From positions 10,416,001-10,480,000 of the forward strand of contig CM082588.2 of the NCBI GenBank assembly GCA_040954595.2: DNA of 64,000 nt. Direction: 5' to 3'. This document shows, piece after piece, positions 54,413 to 63,353 of the stretch. The position numbers were made by a program, and so were the translations under genes. Position 1 is the first letter of the stretch. Each line of letters begins with the position of its first letter. The DNA is from Balanoglossus misakiensis (taxonomy: Eukaryota > Hemichordata). A model generated the notes under the pieces. It saw nothing but the letters and a program-made list of their open reading frames with translations. It searched no databases and was not told the DNA's origin.

Positions 54413-54961
54413 CTGCAAAATAATAGTAACAAATTGAGTCGCACAAATGCACCCACTATTTCTTGCTATTTCATATTTCATTCAAATGTCTGCAACAACA
54501 TATACTGTGCACATAACAGCCCCCCCCCCCCCCCCATGCACTGTTCCAATTACAAGACCTACCCCAATTCTTACTGGCACCATGGACTTATACCACTTAT
54601 ACAATGATGCAACAGGCTTATCTTTTTATAGACACCTGACATTAGAAAGACCTTGTATGTATACCACTCTATTCTGACAAAAATGCAAGTTAATCAACAT
54701 CACATATAAAATAATATAATATGAATAGAATAAAACCGATTCACAAAATATCAAATAGCTACTTGTTAGGCATTTGATTTTAAGTTGGATGGTGTTTGTG
54801 TATTGCAGAGGGATGTTTGTGTGCAGTAATCACGCTGTACATACCATGCAAGTTTGGCATACTATCACTCAAATATGACGCGTTATCGACCAAACTTAGT
54901 GTAATAACCCTTAAGTAACACCCTCTTATTTTAAAGAAAACTCATTATTGAAGCCCATTAA

Positions 54962-55046
54962 CCCTTTCACAACCAAGGTTCAGTCTAAACCCATTGTTAT
55001 CTATGAAAAGGTTCGACCTGTATAGAAGGAACTGGGGGTGAAAGGG
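54962..55046. mobile_element. 85-bp MITE with TTAA target duplication
   Basis: TTAA at 54,958-54,961 and at 55,047-55,050 flank an element starting CCCTTTCAC and ending GTGAAAGGG, which are perfect 9-bp inverted ends. CCC-start termini plus a TTAA duplication are the signature of piggyBac-like elements. It has no coding capacity. Confidence 0.8.
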
Positions 55047-55210
55047 TTAAAGGGACAAAGTCTCAGTTTTGTCCTTTGACTCACTGGCTTTTATTAGAGG
55101 TTCCTACCTTTAAATGTTTCATAAAATGTTTAATCAAATCTGTCTACAATCAGAGTAGACATTGTTTACATACACCTTTTGTTAAATAATTGTACTGTGT
55201 TGTATTTCAG

Positions 55211-55309
55211 ATTTTTGTCAGGAGCAGGTGAGAAATACGGTATGATTTCTGAAGGTCTGAGTACTGCATTGCAGTTATTTGACGATATGAAGACTTTGCG
55301 ATTTTCAAG
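55211..55309 (+). CDS. Internal coding exon, unknown protein
   Basis: A 99-bp segment bounded by GTATTTCAG| and AAG|GTAATT. Only one frame is open (phase 2 in, phase 2 out). It encodes FLSGAGEKYGMISEGL then STALQLFDDMKTLRFS. The predicted peptide is helical, with L/F spacing that vaguely recalls the end of death-effector or other helical-bundle domains, but I cannot assign a family. Phase 2 in matches a possible phase 2 exit from the frame at 48,885. Phase 2 out matches the fully open frame of the exon at 57,466. Confidence 0.6.
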
Positions 55310-55457
55310 GTAATTATGGTAAAATTGTGAGGTTAAAAACCATTCTCTAATTATGGGCCCCACTTTTTGAGGTGGTTTATCTGTTTATGTAAAGCTCACC
55401 ATGTCAACCAGGAAATGATTCGATACCGACAGTGGAGTACAACTGATGTGCGAAGTA

Positions 55458-55983
55458 CATTGAAACCTGCCAAGTAAGGGCACCTCTGGGATCACACAAC
55501 ATGTCCTTTAAGGGATACAGGCTCTCTCTCTCGCCCGCTGCCCCTTATTCCATTAATTATATTTGATACAAGACACCATTTATGTTTTTTCTACATGTGG
55601 ATATATGGTGAATCAATATTCAACCACACACAAAGTCCATCCTGCTTGTGGACATGAGAGTGAAAAAAATCGCCAAAATGAATAATCAGTCTCTACCATT
55701 TATTCGTTTTGGGTGAGTTTTTACTCCCATATCATACACGCGGGATGGAAGTTGTGTATGGTTGAATGTTCATTCACTACATATACACATGTACATTAAC
55801 ATAAACAGTGTCTTGTATCAAACATTATTAATGGAAAAAAGGGCAGCGAGAGAGAGACTTTGTCCCTTTAAAAGAGAGGTGTCCTTAAAAGAAATGTGCA
55901 TGTAATATTCTATTCAAGCCATTACTTTTGTCTTGAACAATCTGTCCTGATTAGAGAGATGTCTGTATTGACAGGTTTCACTG
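55458..55983. mobile_element. TA-flanked MITE (pogo/Tc1-mariner type), split by another MITE
   Basis: The left end TA|CATTGAAACCTGCCAAG and the right end, which reads TA|CAGTGAAACCTGTCAA on the other strand, are inverted copies flanked by TA (55,456-55,457 and 55,984-55,985). TA duplications with CAGT-start ends are typical of Tc1/mariner-related non-autonomous elements. Its body is interrupted at a TTAA by the palindromic MITE at 55,512-55,867; without that insert it would be about 170 bp. Confidence 0.75.
55512..55867. mobile_element. 356-bp palindromic MITE, TTAA target duplication
   Basis: TTAA occurs at 55,508-55,511 and 55,868-55,871. The halves are long inverted copies of about 170 bp. 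Reading inward from either end, both show CTCTCTCTCGC, GCTGCCC, TCCATTAAT, TTTGATACAAGACAC, a TTTATGTT block, ATTCAACCA and CATCC. It has no coding capacity. A transcript of it would fold into one long hairpin. Confidence 0.85.
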
Positions 55984-57002
55984 TATTATCAACATTTTCA
56001 GTTTCATAATCCTTCTGTGTTTGCCAGAGAATTTTGACAGCAGTCAAAAGCTTTCTCTGCCATACCCATAATAAAAGAAAGCTTGCACCTGTGTTTTACT
56101 GTTTTCAAAGGGGAAATCCGGTCCAGCTGATTTTCTACATAATTTGGTAGCTTTGAGGTCACTCTTTCAGAAAAAAAAACATATTCGTCAAGTATAAGTC
56201 GTCAGGTATTTTACAAAATCGAGGGAAAGTTGGCAGAATTTATAATATGGCCTTAACTGTAATTTGAATCATGGGAAAAAAAGCGCCAGGACCAACTTCC
56301 ATCCACCTTGGTGTGGGTGATACCATTTTCCAATGGGTGTAACTGCGTGACGGCTTGGGTATCTGTTGCTGAGCAAATATTTGAAATCATACAATCCAGA
56401 TTCTAAAGTTCACAGGACAAATATACAACATGTTTACATGGCCATTTACAACCAATTCATCCTATTGTGGTGATGTACAAAACCTTTTTTGTGGTTTGTT
56501 AAAGTTTTCATTACTCTAAATGGGTACTTCCATAAAATGGTAGTAATATATTTATTAATATTTATTACACATCACATATTATTATTCGCTCTGGCTTTTT
56601 TGTCAAATTTTCAAATAAAAAAGGCAGTTATAACTTTGATGGGACCAAGAAAAGATTTTGCCATAGGATATCAAAAGGACACTTTCATTGTTTTTATGAA
56701 CTGTTGTTTTTCTGTTCTATAAAAGATGCAAATTGTTCTACTCCATTTTTGGGTCAAAAAATATTTTCATCAGATTGGTTTGAGGGTTAGATGTTGTAGC
56801 TAATAGTGTAAAGGCCATGATTGTTTTTGTTCACAAATATATTCAATTACAATGTATCATTATTATGCAGTTTTACCAATGTTGAGAGGCTTTCCTTGTC
56901 AACTGGCCTGTGTGTATGCATCAAATCATTCATGTAAAAGGTCAAAGCAGAAAGTATTTCTAACAATGATTAGACTAAAGCAGGAGACTTTTGAGGAGAG
57001 TT
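55984..57002. other. Intron-like sequence, nothing recognised
   Basis: AT-rich and without recognisable repeats. The open frame at 56,489-56,722 is very hydrophobic and AT-driven, and I do not regard it as a gene. Confidence 0.5.
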
Positions 57003-57180
57003 TGAGGAGACATCATGGCCTTGTGGTGAGGGCACAGGGTTGTGGGTTCAAGAACCAGACCTGGACATGGCCGTGGGTTTTGAGGATGGTGACTTCATGA
57101 CCGCGATATTGTGCCCTTGAGCGCAGCACTTTACCTCTCATTGTTTTGGAGGAACTGGCTTTGTATACTAGTGATCTGCA
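57003..57180 (+). mobile_element. tRNA-derived SINE
   Basis: An A-box-like TGGCCTTGTGG (57,016-57,026) and a B-box-like GGTTCAAGAACC (57,045-57,056, one base longer than consensus) are spaced as in a tRNA promoter. Downstream, GTGCCCTTGAGCGCAGCACTT (about 57,111-57,131) closely resembles the conserved CCTTGAGCAAGGCACTT-type block of widespread metazoan SINE central domains (V/Deu-like, from memory). The copy is diverged, and no tail or target duplication was identified. Confidence 0.7.
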
Positions 57181-57465
57181 CCTGTTCCAGTCATTCTATC
57201 CTAGGTAGACATATTTTCTTTGTTTGCAATAGATGAATTACTGTCAAACAGGAAATTATTGTGAACTTCGCGAGAACCAAAAAATGCAAATTAAAAGTCA
57301 CGTAAAAATGTTTTTCAGAGATATTGGTGCAGTTAGTGAAATATAAGAAAGCAAAATTTAAGTGTAGCATAACAGTTGTCTCTATTGATATTGCAAACAT
57401 TTCCTGTCACAGAAATTTCCCGTTTTACAGTATATAAATAAATCAACTAAATATTTTTACTACAG

Positions 57466-57727
57466 GTGCCGCACCAACAAGTCATCTGTCACTTGGACAA
57501 CCAAGTCAAATTGGAAGTCAGTCTCCACAACAACTGTCATCCTCTCAACAGTAATTGACTCAACCAAGTCAGCCCCAGATGCAGGGCCAAGGTCAAAGGT
57601 CATCAATGCCTTTTGGTCAGCCTACCAGTTTACCCAACCAACCAGTATCCGCTGTCACAGCAAACAGGACACAACAACCAAATGTGACTGTTTCATTTAT
57701 CCCATTGAGACAATTTTCATCACCCAG
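57466..57727 (+). CDS. Exon with two competing frames, one Q/S/P-rich
   Basis: A 262-bp segment between TACTACAG| and CCCAG|GTACAG. Frame 1, entered in phase 2 as the exon at 55,211 requires, is open for all 87 codons and leaves in phase 0 as the next exon requires. Its peptide (CRTNKSSVTWTTKSNWKS and onward) looks unremarkable. Frame 2 encodes a low-complexity Q/S/P/G-rich peptide (LGQPSQIGSQSPQQLSSS and, after one TAA, QPQMQGQGQRSSMPFGQP). It resembles the next exon in composition but fits neither neighbour's phase and is interrupted by the TAA. The composition suggests frame 2 was once the real frame, whereas the splice phases favour frame 1. Confidence 0.5.
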
Positions 57728-58153
57728 GTACAGTTGTGGTCTACCTTCTACTTTATTATATAATAAAATAGCCGTTTCTAGTTACCCATCCTGTGAATTG
57801 AAAGCTTTTTATGACTGTTTCACATAGCCTTGTCTAACCATTATCTTTACATTTGACTATTGTTTCAAAACAAATTCAAAACTTCTGTTTTGGTTGCTAG
57901 AAACCCACTCTGTAAATGCTAAGACTTTTTTGGATAATGCCACAGACTCAGTAATCAAATTCAATTTTTAATGTGATTAATGTTGATAAGCCCTAAAACT
58001 CAATCCCATCCAAATGTGTGTTGAAAATAGGACTTTGAGAGTTGCAAGCTCAACATCGAATCAAAAATTGCAGTCATGAATTAAAAATGGGGTTTTGAAT
58101 ACTGGCCTTGATAATGCTCCATATTAACTAGGTTTGTTAATCTTTTTGGACAG
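57728..58153. other. Intron, nothing recognised
   Basis: AT-rich intron between two candidate exons. It has a GT start and a TTTTTGGACAG acceptor at its end. Confidence 0.5.
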
Positions 58154-58337
58154 GCAACTTCACCTCCAAAGATGACTTCCCAGCAGGCACCAGCTGCTGC
58201 ACTGAAAGCCACAGAGGGTGTCATGCAAATGGCAAATGCTAGTCAGTTCAGTAAGATGCCACCAATTGCTGCTGTGAATTCTATCAACTCACAGCCACAG
58301 GAGAGATGGCCAGGTACAGATTCACAGCCACAAAGAG
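58154..58337 (+). CDS. Disordered A/Q/S/P-rich exon
   Basis: A 184-bp segment after TTTTTGGACAG, open in phase 0 and leaving in phase 1 at AGAG|GTAGGT. It encodes ATSPPKMTSQQAPAAALKAT, continues with EGVMQMANASQFSKM, and ends near NSINSQPQERWPG and DSQPQR. An earlier donor (CCAG|GTACAG) also gives phase 1. Both fit the EGF exon at 58,928, whose first codon is completed by that G. It looks like a flexible linker or disordered region. The family is unknown. Confidence 0.6.
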
Positions 58338-58344
58338 GTAGGTA

Positions 58345-58677
58345 CAGTCAAACCTGTCTATACTGGCCAGACAGGGGACTTTCCTAACTGGCCTTTATAG
58401 AAAGGTGGCCTCTACAGTCAGGTCATTTAATGTGCAATGTGTAATATATTGCTATATTATTGTGGGCTTATACCAGAGTGATTAGACGACACAGGACATG
58501 TGTGTACAAACTAGACAGCCATGCTGTTTTTTTATTGCCAACTGCACATGCTCACTCGTTCAGCCTCGTACACTGCAAATTTATACATAACAGTAAATAC
58601 CAATACCTAACACAATGTATATGGACTGTAACAGAGTAGCCACTATATAGAGGTGGCACCTAACACGGGTTTGACTG
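58345..58677. mobile_element. 333-bp TA-flanked MITE (pogo/Tc1-mariner type)
   Basis: It is flanked by TA at 58,343-58,344 and 58,678-58,679. The ends CAGTCAAACCTGT and ACGGGTTTGACTG are inverted with one mismatch. The first bases inward (CTATACTGGCCA) and last bases (TATAGAGGTGGCACC) have the same internal style. It inserted only a few bases beyond the donor of the preceding exon. Its ends resemble those of the element at 55,458-55,983 (CAGTGAAACCTGTC), so the two are probably related. Confidence 0.75.
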
Positions 58678-58927
58678 TAACATCTGTTATGTTGCCATGG
58701 CAGTCATTTACTGTTAATTTGATTATACAGAGGAAAAAATATTCCAGTTCCCTTTCTTATATCCTCATATCAGTGGCAGAGTACGCCAGTGTCACTGTAA
58801 AATTTTGTCGACATTTTTGCTAAGTTAGCTGTAGTAGCTGTTGGCTATTTTTTCTGTATTTTTAATCCAAGGAATTAAAGTGAATTCAATGCTTGTAAAT
58901 AATTTCTAATTTCTTCTTACCCTCCAG

Positions 58928-59050
58928 ATATGAATGAATGTCACAGTGGTGGATATGCATGTCAACACTATTGTCAGAATACCCATGGTAGTTATCTCTG
59001 CACTTGCAGACCAGGATTCTATCTGCTGGAGGATGGCCATGCATGTGCCG
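58928..59050 (+). CDS. Calcium-binding EGF-like domain exon
   Basis: A 123-bp phase 1-1 exon, the classic symmetric EGF exon, lies between TACCCTCCAG| and CCG|GTATGT. It encodes one complete EGF-CA repeat: a D-M-N-E-C start, the six cysteines in the expected order (NEC, YAC, HYC, YLC, CTC, HAC), the N-T-x-G-S-Y segment and R-P-G-F-Y. Such repeats occur in secreted and membrane extracellular proteins and bind calcium between domains. With the exons at 58,154 and 60,306 it forms a phase-compatible chain. A protein with a single intact repeat is unusual for this family. Confidence 0.85.
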
Positions 59051-60004
59051 GTATGTAACTGTGGATATTGATATCTTCTGTGGCTACATTGTTTGGGGAT
59101 TGTATATTGCTACGGTTACAATCAGCTAAACACACATCCTGTCTGTCCATTGCACACATTTTAAAATTTGAAATCAACCGCACACTCGTACTGAACACAT
59201 GTTTGTTGAAATTGTATCTCAGAATTTTTCCAATTATAATTATGCATAATATAAACAAATTAACAAATGTGAAAACTTATCTTTGAAAATTTGTTTGCAA
59301 GGGAGAAAAAGTAATCTGTATTTTAAAAATCAGACAAAGTTTTGCTGACAGGGTACACAAGTTTCAGGGGATTTTGTTAAAATGAGAATGATAGAGAGTG
59401 TTAAAATTCCTAGAAAGGGATCGCCATGGATATTGAGGACTTTGGTGTAAAAACAATTAATTGATCAAGAAATATGTGGTTAAGAATATGTGTCATCAAC
59501 CCCACACGATACTATAAGACTGTCTGATATATTCATGTACAAGTATTTTCACTACTTATTTGCATAATTTAATGAAATTAGCATAAATTATCAACCTATA
59601 GCTAAATAAATTACCTCTGCAAAGAATAAATATACACTTAGAAAATTCATATAGTTTTCATCTCATTTTAATGACATTACAAAATGCTTCTCTGAGGGTA
59701 CAGTAATTTTTAACGGGTATATTCTTGATAACTCATCACCATGAATGAGCATTTCAAATCTTAACAAGGCCAGTGTACGAAATAAAGCCTGTCCGACAGT
59801 CCGAGACTGGTTGTTTTTCTGTAGGACTGGTAAAAATAAAATGTTACCAGTCCGACAGACAGGTTGAATTTAGCGTGGGAGTTGACTAGTGGTATCATGG
59901 CATCTTTTAGACTTTCCCAGGTTCATGTATTGCAATTAAAAGAAACAATGACTGCTTGATATTTCCTATGAATTTCGAACACTGACAAGGCATATGGCTA
60001 AATA
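59051..60004. other. Intron between EGF exons
   Basis: Mostly AT-rich. At 59,785-59,870 a short region has inverted CTGTCCGACAG-like strings (CCTGTCCGACAGTCCGAG and CCAGTCCGACAGACAGG). It may be a relic repeat of unknown type. Confidence 0.5.
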
Positions 60005-60290
60005 GGATTCAGTGTTTGTGCACCTTCTATCCACAATGCTGGATCTATTGACAGTTTTCAAAGGGGTTTAAAGACTCGTCTTTTTATTCAGCACTATTTC
60101 ATTCCATTGCTTTTTTGGTTTATAGGGATTGTCTTTCAGAACTGTTTCTGTTTGTTTGGGGTTTTTAAGTGTAATTTTTTATCCTTTAAGCTTTCACTTG
60201 TTTTCTAATTTTATTATTTTCTGTAGAAGATGTATGTGTATTACATTTGTTAGGAAATAAATAATAATAAAATAAATAAATAATAATAAC
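60005..60290 (+). mobile_element. 5'-truncated LINE 3' end with microsatellite tail
   Basis: An open frame from 60,005 to TAA at 60,206-60,208 encodes GFSVCAPS, then NAGSIDSFQRGLKTRLFIQ. This is the motif that ends the reverse-transcriptase protein of CR1/L2/Jockey-like LINEs, where F-S-V-x-x-P is normally followed by W-N-x-L-P and then S-I-x-x-F-K-x-x-L-K-T-x-L-F. The W-N-x-L-P part is missing here, a small internal deletion. An AATAA-type microsatellite tail (about 60,254-60,290) ends just 15 bases before the acceptor of the next exon. Confidence 0.75.
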
Positions 60291-60305
60291 TATCTTTGAT
60301 TTCAG

Positions 60306-60422
60306 ATGTCAATGAATATATGGAGAGAGCAGATCTTTGTGAAGGCCAGTGTGTGAATACAGCAGGCTCTTTTTATTTCACTTGTGCTGTGGAATATTGA
60401 TTGGTCAATGGAGAGTGTACAG
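60306..60422 (+). CDS. Degenerate EGF-like exon with in-frame TGA
   Basis: A 117-bp phase 1-1 exon between GATTTCAG| and ACAG|GTAAGA. It encodes a D-V-N-E-Y start, then LCEGQCVNTAGSFYF, TCAVEY, a TGA at 60,398-60,400, and LVNGECTG. The first cysteine (NEC to NEY) and the fourth (F instead of C) are missing, so this repeat cannot form a normal EGF fold. The TGA would end the protein here if the preceding exons are used. It is either a true but odd C-terminus or a sign that the gene is decaying. Confidence 0.65.
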
Positions 60423-61354
60423 GTAAGATCAACACAATATAGAAATAATGCACGACGCCATGACCATTAATGTTTGTTTATGGGCAAGGGCGAGGGGAAA
60501 GCCAAAAATTCATGGGCGAGGCTTCCGAGCCCATTAATTTTAGCTTAGCTAGAGCCCGAGCCCTGCATTTATTTCCATTACATTACCAACAATCTCAAGA
60601 AAACCGTCAATATTTCTGAAAATGTCCCACACACAAGACTTGGGGCCCCGGAACTTGTGTTATGCAAAATGTTGTGTTCACTGAACTGTTTGCTAATATT
60701 ACTATTCAGATTTACGGGCATGTAAACAAACCATTACTGGGTATTTGTGGTCAGTGATGTCGTTCATCTTGACCAATTAAAATGCGACGCACAGACCACG
60801 GTAATATAATATGTGGGCAACGAAAGGTCCTGTATCTGTAATTTTTGAATTTTTATTCAGTATTATTCTGGTTGTCAACGATCATTTCAGCTCGGTGAAG
60901 CTGGGTAAGCAATGTTGTTATTGTTTAAACATTGTATTCAAGCCTGTGTCTGGACTTGGATGCAATTTGTCAATAATAACAGTGATTGGTAACTGCATGT
61001 TTACATAACTGGCTATCTGTTAAAGAGACCATTTGCTGTGTGTACAGTACACATGCCATTGGCCGCTTATGGGTCAGCCAGTGTTTGCCTGTTAATCTCT
61101 CGATGTGTGTTATTCTGTCTGTACAGTCAGATCGCACGGTACTCATTAACATATGTTAATGAGGGAAAGTACTTCAAACCATGTAGCTGTTAGAGTGGGC
61201 CCCGCTGAAGGGTCGCAAAATAGGCCATTTTTTACGCGACATTATAGAGCTGATTTCAGGCGAGGAGGACTGTGTACAAAATTGAGTATAGACAACTCAG
61301 GTTTTAAAGGATGTTTCATCATTTCCACTGTGTCAACGTCACTACATCCTTGCT
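60423..61354. other. Intron or intergenic, no gene recognised
   Basis: GGGCAAGGGCGAGG and the inverted pair ATGGGCGAGGCTT / CCGAGCCCAT (60,484-60,536) suggest a dispersed repeat of unknown type. Open frames at 60,811-61,008 and 61,153-61,413 look like chance. Confidence 0.45.
61142..61163. repeat. Perfect 22-bp palindrome
   Basis: The 11 bases CTCATTAACAT are followed directly by their reverse complement. It lies about 190 bp upstream of the OTU-like pseudogene and could be a binding site for a dimeric factor or chance. Confidence 0.8.
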
Positions 61355-63353
61355 ATGAGAAAAAGCCATCCCTTGTGTACTTCGTGCTTATCACGGGCAA
61401 ACAATTTGTTTAAAATCCCTGATTTTGAAATGGTGCAAACATTTCACCAACAAACTAACACACCATTTGCCCTTACTCAAGACAGCCTGATTTGTTTGAA
61501 ATGTTATAAAACATTTGTTGCTTTAGCGGAAAAAGCCAGGTGTAGTATTCAACAAGGCTTAATTATGTCGAGTGATATAGCACTTGCTGAAGAAATTAAA
61601 AAATATGTCACAATGCTACAATAAAGGATGCAGCTGTGACGACGACTTGGTGAATTTTGCATGCTGGAAAACTGTTGTCTTTTTAGGAGAAGTGCTCCTC
61701 AGAAAACATGCCATTCTATTGTTTGATGTCAGGCAATATTTCAATGATTGTTTAGACAATGAATATCAGACTTTGCGACCCAATGTCAAGTTACAACGAG
61801 TGGAATTCCACAGAAAACCTAATAGCTGGCTTATTCGGGAATTGCTATGTGTGTATTTTCCAATTCACCTTTCTGTTGTATCAAAAGTGAGTAGAAAGTT
61901 CTCCACCTTTTTGTACCGAACAGGTTCAGATCTCACTATTGCCCTCCAAAATGCACTTGTCGAACATCCTCAGTATGTTGTGCAAGCTGAGAAACAGATA
62001 GAGAGGCTTGAAAAGCAAGTAAGAGACTTGAGTAAAGTTGACGTTGACTTTTTCAAAATGCTTGATTTGGTGGCTGTGAAATTAAATGCCAGCATTTATC
62101 AGCAATCTCAAGAATTCAGTAATTACTGCAAAACAAACAATGTTGATCTGAGTACACTTGATGTTGAATATATTGTCAGTGAGGTTGACCCTATGTTATG
62201 GAACACTGTTGTATATTTAACGTTGAACAACAGTGAACGCAATAAATTAAAAAGCTCCAACTTTGTATGGAATAAACACAACTATGGATTTTATGACCGG
62301 CACTCTATGGAGAGTAGAGCATGATTCCTCAGGCGTTTCTTTTGTGTGTATGCTATTGTTCATTTGTTCTGATCATTGTACTTACCCATTGCATACTTAC
62401 CTGGCTGACATTGTTGAAGGTTATAGTAAGTCATCTACTCTAGTGAAAATTCTAAATTGATTTGGTATTATTTGTTCTGGAGATACATTGCATAGATACA
62501 TGTTGGGAGTGATCAACAAAAGAACATCAGCTGATTTCACAGAGGAAAATATTGCAAATAATGCATTTTGTTTAACTTCCATTGACAATATTGATAAATC
62601 AGCTAAATATGCAGCTGTTAGAGCTGATCCAAAGGACAGAGGTTTCCACGGTACTTCTTATCGAATGGTCCAACCAAAATCAAAGTCAATTCTGAACAGT
62701 ATTGATGATATTGTTTTTGGCAGTCATGACAAACATTCAACTGTCAAAGATTTTCAGCTAATCAACATTTATGGTGATGGAAGGTGCTTTTTCAGGAGCA
62801 TCTCTGTGAGAAATGATTTTGCATTACGAAATTGTGATCGTCTACTTAATGGACTCCCTTCTGACCCAATTTTAGCTGACCGAGAGAAAATATTCACAGA
62901 CAAGTTAAGAGCAGATACAGTAGACATAATGCGTGCCAATCATATATACTTTGAAGGACATATATACACCAAGCAGAATGATATATTTGCAAGAGGTGAT
63001 GGTGATGTGTTCTCCAAGACTGAGCCTGTCTGTCTCTTGTACACACCAGACAGGCCAGGTCAACCAGGCCATTATGATTTGCTTCTTAACAGGCAGTTAA
63101 TTAAAAGAAAAGATAGTCTGGTGAGTGAAAATGCAAAGAATTCATTTGAACGGTGTCAGGAATTAAACAGTGGCTTTTGTTCACAAAATACAGTAGACTC
63201 TGAAATGAATAAAATGTTGGCCAATTTTCCTTGTGGAAATAATACTAAAATCATGGTTGACAGATCTATCTCAAAAAATACTGGTACAGGTTTGAGTGCA
63301 CCTGTGAGTAAAGCCTGTACATTTACGGAGAAAAAATTCAATGATACTGTTCA
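61355..63353 (+). pseudogene. OTU-domain protein pseudogene, two frameshifts and one nonsense
   Basis: Three overlapping open stretches read as one protein. Part 1 (61,355-61,624) has CTSC and CLKC pairs suggesting a zinc-binding N-terminus. Part 2 (61,584-62,324) contains CSCDD, a helical middle and a coiled-coil-like EKQIERLEKQVRDLSK. Part 3 (from about 62,300) reads CTYPLHTYLADIVEG, then KILN, a TGA (62,458-62,460), then FGIICSGDTLHRYMLG and a C-terminal OTU-type domain. Numbering from 62,488, the OTU motif YGDGRCFF puts Asp97 and Cys100 at the active site, with His195 in PGHYDLL. OTU domains are deubiquitinating cysteine proteases, and versions like this occur in multi-copy, probably transposon-linked invertebrate proteins (from memory). 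The frame advances by one at 61,584-61,624 and again at 62,263-62,324. The TGA probably replaced CGA, a CpG transition. The 3' end is cut by a LINE. Confidence 0.75.

Larger units (their letters stand above)
52525..54910. mobile_element. 2.39-kb DNA transposon-like element, 30-bp perfect TIRs
   Basis: The 30 bases at 52,525-52,554 (starting GGGTTATTACACTAAG) are the exact reverse complement of 54,881-54,910. After base 30 the ends diverge. The right flank is TTAA; the left flank reads ATAAAG, so a TTAA duplication is not clean and the superfamily is undecided (a Kolobok- or piggyBac-like TTAA element is one option). Inside are a ~30-bp minisatellite (52,750-52,855), AT-rich tandem repeats (53,005-53,232), a 16-C run (54,520-54,535), and minus-strand exon-like segments with splice signals. 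I see no DDE/D transposase, so it is probably non-autonomous, or it has captured a gene. Confidence 0.75.

Noticed and set aside
52525-54910. P-element or hAT assignment from an 8-bp target duplication
   Set aside because: The 8 bases on each side (TGATAAAG and TTAAGTAA) do not match.
56489-56722. 77-aa hydrophobic ORF as a membrane protein
   Set aside because: AT-rich sequence gives F/I/L codons by chance. No exon signals or family match.
57003-57180. Functional tRNA gene
   Set aside because: A and B boxes are present, but no acceptor stem or anticodon arm can be formed, and the downstream block is SINE-like.
61153-61413. 86-aa ORF as the true N-terminus of the OTU protein
   Set aside because: It is in a different frame from the CTSC-containing start and lacks recognisable features. 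It may overlap the real 5' end only by chance.
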